From NCBI GenBank assembly GCA_011390785.1, contig JAABRR010000001.1, positions 62,001 to 126,000 on the forward strand: a stretch of 64,000 nt of DNA, given 5' to 3'. The notes below the pieces were generated by a model that saw only the letters and a program-made list of their open reading frames with translations, searched no databases and was not told the DNA's origin. Positions within the stretch are counted from its first letter, which is position 1. Each line of letters begins with the position of its first letter. Origin of the DNA: Sphingobacteriia bacterium. GTDB taxonomy: Bacteria > Bacteroidota > Bacteroidia > Bacteroidales > UBA7960. Shown here in pieces: positions 26,584-34,366 of the stretch. A program made the position numbers and the translations under genes.

Positions 26584-27366
26584 TTGAGAAAAATACTTTT
26601 CATAACATTTCTTGCACTAAATGCAGTTATATTCTCTTCATGTAATTCTGATGAAGAGCCGGAAGATTCTTTCCAATATATTAACCTCGAATTTTTTGAA
26701 CAATTTACTTTAGAAGGTTCAGAGATTATATTCAACCTTCAAACTATTGAAACATTTCCCTGTAGTAATTTTTCCCTTAAAACTACTGTTACATCATCTG
26801 GCAATCATACTGATATCAATATAACTAATATTGATGTTCCTGATATATGTGTTACTTCATTGGGACCAGCAACGCAACAACTTCACCTTGGAGATTTTAA
26901 CAATGTTTCATCCCAATTTTCAGTATGGGTTAATGAAAAGCGACATGATTTTGCATTCGAAACCACCGAAAAAACTATAAAAGTAAAACCCGGCAATCGC
27001 TTTGAAGGAAATCTTTTCTTCACCTTTGATTCACTACTCCGAATTCCGGATAACACCGTTTGGGGATATGTAGTTAGCAGTTCAGAAAGCAGTAAAAATG
27101 AAATCTGGAACCAAATTCTGGATGCTTTCTACGAAACAGGTGCAGAAGAAATGACACTTAACGATGGCAATTATTACTTCTTCTCGGTACAAAACCAGGA
27201 AATATATTTCGAAACTGTAAAAGATCAACCCATAACTTTTTATTTTCGGTTTGAAAACCCCATTGATGAACTTATAAGTATCTACGAGAGAGTTATTCAA
27301 AATTATGAGCAAAGTGGGCTACAGATCAGAATCTTTAATACTAAAGGAGAAAGATACGTAATATAA
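26584..27366 (+). CDS. Predicted lipoprotein of unknown function
   Basis: A 260-residue protein beginning at TTG 26584; no ATG gives a full signal sequence. The lipoprotein signal ends in the lipobox IFSSC (Cys20), followed by an acidic NSDEEPEDS linker as seen in surface-exposed lipoproteins of this phylum. The rest is a mix of beta strands and helices without any motif I recognise. It stands between the long inverted repeat region and an ECF sigma gene. TATATTTC about 15 bp upstream is only a weak -7 match. Confidence 0.7.
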   Translation: MRKILFITFLALNAVIFSSCNSDEEPEDSFQYINLEFFEQFTLEGSEIIFNLQTIETFPCSNFSLKTTVTSSGNHTDINITNIDVPDICVTSLGPATQQLHLGDFNNVSSQFSVWVNEKRHDFAFETTEKTIKVKPGNRFEGNLFFTFDSLLRIPDNTVWGYVVSSSESSKNEIWNQILDAFYETGAEEMTLNDGNYYFFSVQNQEIYFETVKDQPITFYFRFENPIDELISIYERVIQNYEQSGLQIRIFNTKGERYVI

Positions 27367-27471
27367 AGTATTTTCAATCATTTAATTAGGATATTTTCCG
27401 CGTTCTTTGAAATAATAGGCTACAGGCAAAATAAGGGCATGTTTTGTGCAGATAAAATCTATGATTTTATT

Positions 27472-27479
27472 TAATTTTG
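27472..27479 (+). promoter_or_regulatory. Candidate -7 element (TAATTTTG) for the second ECF sigma gene
   Basis: TAATTTTG fits TAnnTTTG and would start transcription about 19 nt before the TTG start of the sigma gene. The nearest TTTG (27443-27446) is 25 bp away, longer than usual. Confidence 0.4.
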
Positions 27480-27503
27480 TTTTAAGCACAAACAAAAACC
27501 ATC

Positions 27504-28055
27504 TTGGACAAATTACAAGAAATCGTTGATGGCTGCCTGGAGAATAAACGGCAAAGTCAAAGTGAACTCTACAAATTGTTTGCAGCAAAAATGTATGGGG
27601 TATGCCTTAGGTATGCAGGTAACAATTTTGATGCTCAGGATATTCTTCAGGATGGCTTTGTGAAAGTTTTTGAAAATCTGTCTAATTTTAAGTGGAATGG
27701 TTCTTTGGAAGGCTGGATGAAAAGAATATTTATCAACCAGGCTCTCGACAGGTTCCGGTCTAAAATCACTCACTTATCTGTTGACGAGATGGAAGAAAAC
27801 CTGGAATTAACAGACAAAGAAGCATCAGCACTTGATTCTTTATCAGAAAAAGAAATTCTAAATTTAATCCAGGAGCTGCCAGATCAGTATCGACTGGTTT
27901 TTAACCTTTATGTTATGGAAGGAATACAACACCAGGATATTGCCAAAGAATTAAATATAGGTGTATCTACCTCCCGGTCTAACCTTGCCCGAGCCAAAAA
28001 TATTTTAAAAGAAAAAATTGAAATCCAAACCAATTGGATTGAAAAAGCGATTTAG
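27504..28055 (+). CDS. ECF-type RNA polymerase sigma factor
   Basis: A 183-residue sigma factor with region 2 at about residues 25-95 (NNFDAQDILQDGFVKVFENL, GWMKRIFINQALDRFRS) and region 4 at about 115-170, with the helix-turn-helix in EGIQHQDIAKELNIGVSTSRSNLARAK. The start is TTG at 27504. It resembles Bacteroidota ECF sigmas paired with an anti-sigma gene, and the next gene begins 7 bp after its stop and has an anti-sigma-like head, so the pair probably forms a sensing unit. Confidence 0.9.
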   Translation: MDKLQEIVDGCLENKRQSQSELYKLFAAKMYGVCLRYAGNNFDAQDILQDGFVKVFENLSNFKWNGSLEGWMKRIFINQALDRFRSKITHLSVDEMEENLELTDKEASALDSLSEKEILNLIQELPDQYRLVFNLYVMEGIQHQDIAKELNIGVSTSRSNLARAKNILKEKIEIQTNWIEKAI

Positions 28056-28062
28056 AGAAGAA

Positions 28063-29460
28063 ATGAATAAATTTGATAATGAAATAAAACGAAAACTCAA
28101 AGATTTGGAGGTTGAACCACCTCAGGAAATCTGGAGTGCCATTGAAAACCGGCTTGACAATAAACAAAAGGCCCCCGTTTTCTTTTGGAGAAAATTTGCT
28201 GCCGCAGCTGCTTTACTTATTTTATTGGTTTCTGCATCAGTATTTTATTTTTCACGGCTTTTCACTTCACCACAAGTGGCCGATTCTGCCATTCCATCTG
28301 CAGATAGTGATCAAACTTCAACAAAACAAACACTATCGCCCCAAAATAAAGAGGCTACAAAGATTATTGCATCAGTTGGTGATGATATGATAGCAAGCCA
28401 TAATCAGTTACTATCAGACAGGGAAAATGCTACTGCAAAAAATTCAGCATCAACGACAAATGAAAAGGTTTTGCCAACTCATGAAAATGGATTTGTTGAA
28501 ACTCCGTCTTTTCATATCTTAGAAAAGTTACCATCATTAACATCTTATATTAATACTTACAAACTCCCTAACAATCGTATTGTACTTGCCTTCAACAGCC
28601 CTGTTTCAAATACTCCAAACAGGTTAAAAACAATAATAACAGACCAAAATAACGATCTGGCCTTCTCAATGGCTTCATCAGCCCTGAGTATTTCAGGATA
28701 TTTTGCGCCCCAACAATCATATCGATTTCAATATGGAAGCGGGTCATCGGGGTTTTCTGAATCACTGGAAAGTGAAATCATGAGTTTTGCCACAGGATTA
28801 AATATAAATTACAAACTAAATAACCGATGGGAATTACAATCAGGATTGGGTTATAATATCATAGGCCAAAGAGTAAATGATATTGCTTCATTTAGTCATC
28901 CATCCATGATGCCATTATATTCTAACGACGGCAACACAATTAATTCACACCCCCAACGAATGAGTACATCCATGGGCGGTATTGTTTTTACTGACCAGAG
29001 TCTTTATTTTGCTGATGTTAGCTCCACAAGGATTATCACCCTAAAAGGCAGTTATGATGAAAGTATCGTTAATTTGCTCAATAAAAATGGTACCGGTTTA
29101 ATTCAACAATTTGAATATTTAGAACTTCCTTTATCAGCAAGGTATAAGCTTTTTGAATATGGTGTTACCGTTTATGCCAAAGCAGGAGTTATTGCCAATT
29201 ATCTGCTTTCAGGCAAGGTGTACCTAATGGATAATATGCCATCAGATAATCCTATCGGGCACAGTGTAGGCATAAGTAAATTCAACTTTACAGGAATGAG
29301 CGGTTTAGCATTTTCTTACCCTCTCACCAATAGGATGCAACTGAATCTTGAGCCTACAGCCACTATGTTTTTTAGGCCAATGGGTCAAGTCAGAAATTTA
29401 ACCAATAAAACCTATCCTTACTCATGGTCTGTTTATATGGGAGTATCATATAAACTTTAA
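28063..29460 (+). CDS. Anti-sigma-like head fused to an outer-membrane beta-barrel-like domain
   Basis: A 465-residue protein, taking the ATG at 28063 (MNKFDNEIKRK), 7 bp after the sigma stop; the longer frame from 28018 would overlap the sigma gene. The first 40 residues are charged and end in DLEVEPPQEIWSAIENRLD, a pattern common in small anti-sigma heads. A membrane helix follows (about 50-70, FAAAAALLILLVSASVFYF), then a Ser/Thr/Asn-rich linker, then from about 235 an antiparallel beta-rich region ending in YSWSVYMGVSYKL, like porin-family barrels. How one chain would serve two membranes is unclear. The call to anti-sigma is inference from position. Confidence 0.65.
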   Translation: MNKFDNEIKRKLKDLEVEPPQEIWSAIENRLDNKQKAPVFFWRKFAAAAALLILLVSASVFYFSRLFTSPQVADSAIPSADSDQTSTKQTLSPQNKEATKIIASVGDDMIASHNQLLSDRENATAKNSASTTNEKVLPTHENGFVETPSFHILEKLPSLTSYINTYKLPNNRIVLAFNSPVSNTPNRLKTIITDQNNDLAFSMASSALSISGYFAPQQSYRFQYGSGSSGFSESLESEIMSFATGLNINYKLNNRWELQSGLGYNIIGQRVNDIASFSHPSMMPLYSNDGNTINSHPQRMSTSMGGIVFTDQSLYFADVSSTRIITLKGSYDESIVNLLNKNGTGLIQQFEYLELPLSARYKLFEYGVTVYAKAGVIANYLLSGKVYLMDNMPSDNPIGHSVGISKFNFTGMSGLAFSYPLTNRMQLNLEPTATMFFRPMGQVRNLTNKTYPYSWSVYMGVSYKL

Positions 29461-29545
29461 TTTCCAATTCTCGCCAATTACCTTTTTTTCCTGAAAGTAT
29501 TTAAAAACAATAAATGATTGCATCCATTTTCTGGCTGTATTTCTT

Positions 29546-29553
29546 TACTTTTG
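29546..29553 (+). promoter_or_regulatory. Candidate -7 element (TACTTTTG) upstream of the aldo/keto reductase
   Basis: TACTTTTG fits TAnnTTTG; a TTG at 29518-29520 lies 25 bp upstream, longer than the usual spacing. The leader would be about 125 nt. Confidence 0.4.
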
Positions 29554-29685
29554 TATTGCAGGAATTTCACTAATCAAATCCCTTTTTAAATTTACCACAT
29601 CCTTAAGAAGTAAACTTACAGGATTATCCAAGAATTATAACTTACTTATGAATTAAGAAAACCTACCTAACAAACTTTATCGAAA

Positions 29686-30681
29686 ATGGAGAAAAGGAAA
29701 ATAGGAACATCAGAACTGGAATTATCAGCTATTACTTTTGGAGCATGGGCAGCAGGTGGCTGGATGTGGGGTGGAAGCAACACCCAGGATGCCATAAAAG
29801 CCATTATTGCGTCTTATGATATGGGAGTAACATCCATTGACACAGCTCCTGTTTATGGCCAGGGTGCCAGTGAAGAAATTGTTGGAGCAGCCATAAAAGA
29901 GTTACCCCGCGATAAAGTGCAGATATTAACCAAATATGGCTTAAGATGGGATCTGGCCAAAGGTGAGTTTTACTTTTACAGCGCCAATAACGATGGGAAA
30001 CCTATCGATATTTATAAATATGCCGGGAAGGAGAGTGTAATTGCTGAATGCGAAAACAGTCTGAAAAGACTTAAAACAGATTATATCGATCTTTACCAGA
30101 TCCACTGGCCAGATAGCACAACAGCTATTTCTGAAACCATGGAAGCAGTTTCTATTCTTATTGATCAGGGTAAGGTGCGTTACGCCGGAGTTTGCAACTA
30201 CAATGCAGAACAAATGGAGGAAGCTTCCAGGCATATTAGTCTGTTGTCAAACCAAGTGAAATACAACATGATTGTAAGAGACATTGAAAAAGAACTGATA
30301 CCCTATCTTATCGATAATAAGCAATCTGTAATAGCCTACAGCCCTATGGAACGTGGTCTGTTAACCGGAAAATTGAAACCGGGCCATGAGTTTTCTCCGG
30401 GAGATCATCGGGCTGGTGTTCCATGGTTTAAAAATGAAAATATAAAACGAGTTAATACCTTCCTGGGGAAAATTCTACCCCTTGCATTAGAGAAGGAAGC
30501 ATCATTGGGTCAGTTAGTTTTGCGCTGGACCATTGCCCAACCCGGCATTACTATTGCTTTGGCAGGAGCACGCAATGATCAACAAGCAATACAAAACGCA
30601 AAAGCCATTGAAATTCAACTAAATAAAGATGATATTGAGTTTATCAATGGCGAATTAACAAAACTGAAGCTGGAAAAATAG
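29686..30681 (+). CDS. Aldo/keto reductase
   Basis: A 331-residue NAD(P)H-dependent oxidoreductase with the aldo/keto reductase TIM-barrel fold. The catalytic tetrad is visible: Asp and Tyr in SIDTAPVYGQG (about residues 48-58), Lys in ILTKYG (about 84) and His in YQIHWPD (about 140). NADP contacts are in the C-terminal ALAGARNDQQAIQNA block. It resembles the general-stress-protein/AKR11-like group of monomeric cytoplasmic enzymes. The substrate is unknown. It is a lone gene, convergent with the flavoprotein that follows. Confidence 0.92.
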   Translation: MEKRKIGTSELELSAITFGAWAAGGWMWGGSNTQDAIKAIIASYDMGVTSIDTAPVYGQGASEEIVGAAIKELPRDKVQILTKYGLRWDLAKGEFYFYSANNDGKPIDIYKYAGKESVIAECENSLKRLKTDYIDLYQIHWPDSTTAISETMEAVSILIDQGKVRYAGVCNYNAEQMEEASRHISLLSNQVKYNMIVRDIEKELIPYLIDNKQSVIAYSPMERGLLTGKLKPGHEFSPGDHRAGVPWFKNENIKRVNTFLGKILPLALEKEASLGQLVLRWTIAQPGITIALAGARNDQQAIQNAKAIEIQLNKDDIEFINGELTKLKLEK

Positions 30682-30707
30682 TCAGGTTTGTTAAATGGGT
30701 TTAAAAT

Positions 30708-30722
30708 GTAGTAAAATACTAC
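30708..30722. terminator. Small hairpin between convergent genes
   Basis: GTAGTA, AAA, TACTAC is a perfect 6-bp stem placed between the aldo/keto reductase and the end of the convergent flavoprotein gene. It is weak on its own, without a long T run. Confidence 0.3.
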
Positions 30723-31981
30723 TGATTACACTTTTCACCAGCAATAAAGCCGGTTGACCATGCTATCTGCAAATTGAACCCCCCGGTATTTGCGTCAAGA
30801 TCGATAACTTCACCAGCAAAAAAAAGATTCTTCATCAGTTTCGATTCCATTGTTTTAGAATGTATTTCATTTACCGGAATGCCTCCCGAAGTAATAATCG
30901 CTTCTCTAAAACCCGGATGCCCTGTTACCTGAAACCGAAAATCTTTCATTAGCAACAGGATTCGTCTCCGTTCTTTGGCATCAACCTGATTGCAAAGCTT
31001 TTTGCCATCCAATTGAAGTATTTCAAGAAATATCGGGATAAGACTTGATGGCAACCAGTTTCGAAAAATGTTCTCCAACTGTTTTTTCCCATGCTCGTTT
31101 AAATCACGAATGAGACGTGCATCAAGTTTTTTTTCATCGAGTGCTGGTTTAAGGTCAATACATATTTCAACCTTATTGCCATTATTCATTTGCTCTGTAA
31201 CAAACCTGCTGAGCGTAAGCACAACAGGCCCGGTGAGTCCGTAATGAGCAAACATAAGTTCTCCGAACTCTTCACGGGCCTTTTTGCCATTAACCCAGGC
31301 AATAGCATTAATATTCTTAAGCGCCAACCCTTGCAGTTTAGATGCAACATTACCTTCCACAACCAGGGGTACCAAAGCGGGCAATGGCTCAATGACCGTA
31401 TGACCAACCTGACGTGCCAAGCAATAGCCATCACCTGTGGATCCCGTTGCAGGATAAGATTTACCCCCTGTGCAAATGATAACACTTTTAGCGAAAAATT
31501 CCTGCTTTCCGTTTTCCGTCATGGCAAGTACCCCTTTTAAGTGATCGTTTTCAACAAGCAACTTTTGCACCTGCGTATTCACCATAATATCAATGTTCTT
31601 TTTTCCCATCCAATCCAGCAAAGCTTTCAGAACATGGCGTGCATCGTTGCTCACAGGAAACACTCTGCTACCACGTTCGGTGGTAGTTTCAACACCATGA
31701 TTATGCAATATTTCTATAATATCATCTTTAAAAAATTGATGAAAAGCATGCTTTAAAAACCGCGGATTGGGGAAAATATTTTTATAATACTCTGCAACAG
31801 GCCCGTCATAAGTTACATTACAACGCCCCTTGCCTGTGATCAATAGCTTACGGCCAACCCTACCCATTTTCTCCAAAAGCAAAACCTTTGCTCCCAAATG
31901 AGCAGCTCTGCCAGCTGCAATAATTCCAGCTGCTCCCGCTCCAATTACTATTGTATCCCAGGTGTTTTTGTCTGAAGTCAT
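30719..31981 (-). CDS. BaiN/HI0933-like NAD(P)/FAD-dependent oxidoreductase
   Basis: A 420-residue flavoprotein of the HI0933/BaiN/RdsA family. The FAD dinucleotide-binding motif GAGAAGIIAAGRAAHLGAKV is at about residues 13-32, followed by GRKLLITGKGRCNVT, a family hallmark, the ICTGGKSYPATGSTGDGY block, and near the end FFAGEVIDLDANTGGFNLQ, which also contacts FAD. Members are cytoplasmic; their substrates are mostly unknown. It is a single gene, divergent from tex with about 200 bp between. Confidence 0.9.
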   Translation of the reverse strand: MTSDKNTWDTIVIGAGAAGIIAAGRAAHLGAKVLLLEKMGRVGRKLLITGKGRCNVTYDGPVAEYYKNIFPNPRFLKHAFHQFFKDDIIEILHNHGVETTTERGSRVFPVSNDARHVLKALLDWMGKKNIDIMVNTQVQKLLVENDHLKGVLAMTENGKQEFFAKSVIICTGGKSYPATGSTGDGYCLARQVGHTVIEPLPALVPLVVEGNVASKLQGLALKNINAIAWVNGKKAREEFGELMFAHYGLTGPVVLTLSRFVTEQMNNGNKVEICIDLKPALDEKKLDARLIRDLNEHGKKQLENIFRNWLPSSLIPIFLEILQLDGKKLCNQVDAKERRRILLLMKDFRFQVTGHPGFREAIITSGGIPVNEIHSKTMESKLMKNLFFAGEVIDLDANTGGFNLQIAWSTGFIAGEKCNQ

Positions 31982-32131
31982 TTTTGAGTTTTGAAGTTCC
32001 CTTAAAAGGGTTATTTCGGTTTAACATTAGAAAATGCGAATTTACATTAATTGTTGTAACACATAGTTTTTATTTCAGATTACATTGGGATGAGAAGATC
32101 AATATCGAACCCAAAAATCCTGACGGCCGTG

Positions 32132-32162
32132 TTGCAACCCAATGAAAATTTGTGTAGGTTTG
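32132..32162 (+). promoter_or_regulatory. Bacteroidota-type promoter of tex
   Basis: TTG at 32132-32134 and TAGGTTTG at 32155-32162 are 20 bp apart and fit the consensus. The start would be near 32168, so a coding start at 32090 would lie upstream of the transcript; this supports the later ATG. Confidence 0.55.
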
Positions 32163-32185
32163 CGGCGATAATAATGTACACATCT

Positions 32186-34327
32186 ATGGAAAAATATGTA
32201 AGGCAGTTACAACAGGAAACTGCATTGGAGAGCTGGCAGATTGAGAATACGATTGAATTGCTAAAGCAGGGATCAACCATCCCTTTTATTTCTCGCTACC
32301 GTAAAGAGATGACCGGCTCGCTGGATGAAGTTCAGATAGCGACAATTCGCGACCGGCTCCAGCAAATGGAAGAGCTCGATAAAAGACGCGAAGTTATTCT
32401 CAGCAGCATAACAGAACAAGAAAAGCTCACTCCGGAGCTGGAGAGTGAAATTCTGGCTGCCGGCACCATGGCCATTCTGGAAGATCTTTACCTGCCCTAC
32501 AAGCCTAAGAGGAAAACCAGGGCTACCATGGCTATTGCCAAAGGGCTGGAGCCTTTGGCAAAAATAATTTTTTCTCAAAACATCAATAAAATTGAAGAGA
32601 AGGCACTTCCCTTTGTCAACATCGAAAAAGAAGTCCCCGATATAGAAACAGCTTTTGCAGGTGCCCGTGATATAATTGCCGAATGGATCAATGAAGATGC
32701 CCGTGCCCGCCAGAAAATCAGGAAGCTCAACGAACGAAAAAGTCAATTGGTTTGTAAAGTAGCCAAGGGAAAAGAATCTGACGGGCATAAATATGAAAGT
32801 TGGTTCGACTGGACAGAACCTTTGGCCAAAGCCCCATCTCACAGAATTTTGGCAATGTTTCGGGGAGAAAACGAAGGGTTCCTGAAAGTTAGCATTCACC
32901 CCGATGAGCAAGAAGCATTAGAAATACTTGAATCGATGTTTGTTAAAGGGCGAAATGAATCAGCCCAACAGGTGGAGATGGCAATAAAGGATAGCTATAA
33001 AAGGCTTTTGGCACCATCCATTGAAACCGAAATGCGCCAGATTTATAAACAAAAGGCCGATAAGGAAGCCATACGTGTTTTTGCAGAAAATCTTCGTCAA
33101 TTACTCCTGGCACCACCACTCGGCCAAAAAAATATACTTGCCATTGACCCGGGCATGCGGACCGGATGTAAGTTGGTTTGCCTTGATAAACAAGGGAAAT
33201 TGCTGCATAACGAGACCATTTATCCGCATGCCCCTTTATACCAAAGAAAAGAATCGGCTTCCAAAATAGTAAACCTTGTAAATGCTTATAATATTGAAGC
33301 CATTGCAATTGGTAACGGTACCGGCGGAAGAGAAACAGAAGAAATGGTAAGAAAAATAAGATTCTCGCGCGATATTTTTGCTGTAATGGTAAATGAAAGT
33401 GGTGCATCTGTTTATTCAGCATCCTCAGTAGCACGTGAAGAATTTCCTGATTATGATGTTACCGTGAGAGGAGCTGTTAGTATAGGACGTCGCTTGGCCG
33501 ACCCTCTTGCTGAGCTGGTAAAAATTGACCCAAAGTCTATAGGTGTTGGTCAGTACCAGCATGATGTTGACCAGAAACTTCTGAAAAACAGCCTAGATGA
33601 CGTAGTAGTAAGCAGTGTAAATGCCGTAGGTGTTGAAGTAAACACCGCGAGTAAAGAATTGCTTACCTATGTTTCAGGACTGGGCCCGGTACTTGCCAAA
33701 AATATTGTGGAATACAGAAGTGAGAATGGACCTTTTGGTTCACGTTCATCACTAAAAAAAGTTCCCAGATTTGGTGCCAAAGCTTTTGAGCAGGCAGCAG
33801 GATTTCTACGGGTAAATCAGAGCAAAAACCTGCTCGACAAGAGTGCTGTACACCCTGAAAGTTATCATATTGTTGCGGCAATGGCTACAGACCTGGGCGT
33901 AACAGTAGATGATCTTATGAAGAAAGATTTATTACGTAAACAAATAGATATTCAGAAATACAAAACAGAAACTGTTGGATTACCCACCTTGCAAGATATT
34001 TTGGCTGAACTGGCCAAGCCTGGACGCGACCCTCGAAAAGAGATAGAGTTCTTTGAATTTGACCCTGATGTGAACAGCATAGAAGATTTAAAACCAGGAA
34101 TGAAACTACCGGGTATCGTAACAAATATTACAGCTTTTGGCGCTTTTGTTGATGTGGGTGTTCACCAGGATGGGCTTGTTCATATAAGCCAGATGGCTAA
34201 CCGTTACATCAGTAATCCGGCCGATGTTGTTACCCTTAATCAGAAAGTAATGGTTACCATAAAAGAAGTGGATATAGCCCGTAAAAGAATCAATATGAGC
34301 ATGAAGGAAGATGCTACTAAAAATTAA
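32186..34327 (+). CDS. tex: Tex family S1 RNA-binding protein
   Basis: Tex is a cytoplasmic nucleic-acid-binding protein linked to transcription, related to eukaryotic Spt6. The protein has 713 residues from the ATG at 32186 (MEKYVRQLQQ); ATG 32174 is possible, while the longer frame from 32090 would include the promoter. The order is a helical Tex N-terminal region with IPFISRYRKEMTG, a YqgF/RNase H-like domain (about 295-425, with ILAIDPGMRTGCKLV), a helix-hairpin-helix region with YVSGLGPVLAKNIVEYRSENGPF shortened here, and a C-terminal S1 domain (about 630-703) with GIVTNITAFGAFVDVGV. Complete, of normal length. Confidence 0.95.
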   Translation: MEKYVRQLQQETALESWQIENTIELLKQGSTIPFISRYRKEMTGSLDEVQIATIRDRLQQMEELDKRREVILSSITEQEKLTPELESEILAAGTMAILEDLYLPYKPKRKTRATMAIAKGLEPLAKIIFSQNINKIEEKALPFVNIEKEVPDIETAFAGARDIIAEWINEDARARQKIRKLNERKSQLVCKVAKGKESDGHKYESWFDWTEPLAKAPSHRILAMFRGENEGFLKVSIHPDEQEALEILESMFVKGRNESAQQVEMAIKDSYKRLLAPSIETEMRQIYKQKADKEAIRVFAENLRQLLLAPPLGQKNILAIDPGMRTGCKLVCLDKQGKLLHNETIYPHAPLYQRKESASKIVNLVNAYNIEAIAIGNGTGGRETEEMVRKIRFSRDIFAVMVNESGASVYSASSVAREEFPDYDVTVRGAVSIGRRLADPLAELVKIDPKSIGVGQYQHDVDQKLLKNSLDDVVVSSVNAVGVEVNTASKELLTYVSGLGPVLAKNIVEYRSENGPFGSRSSLKKVPRFGAKAFEQAAGFLRVNQSKNLLDKSAVHPESYHIVAAMATDLGVTVDDLMKKDLLRKQIDIQKYKTETVGLPTLQDILAELAKPGRDPRKEIEFFEFDPDVNSIEDLKPGMKLPGIVTNITAFGAFVDVGVHQDGLVHISQMANRYISNPADVVTLNQKVMVTIKEVDIARKRINMSMKEDATKN

Positions 34328-34332
34328 AATTT

Positions 34333-34366
34333 TGAAAAAGACTAATTCATCAGATTGGTGCTTTTT
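34333..34366. terminator. Weak hairpin between tex and the histidine kinase
   Basis: GAAAAAG and CTTTTTC can pair (7 bp, 20-nt loop) between the convergent tex and kinase genes, overlapping the kinase stop. Weak candidate only. Confidence 0.25.
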
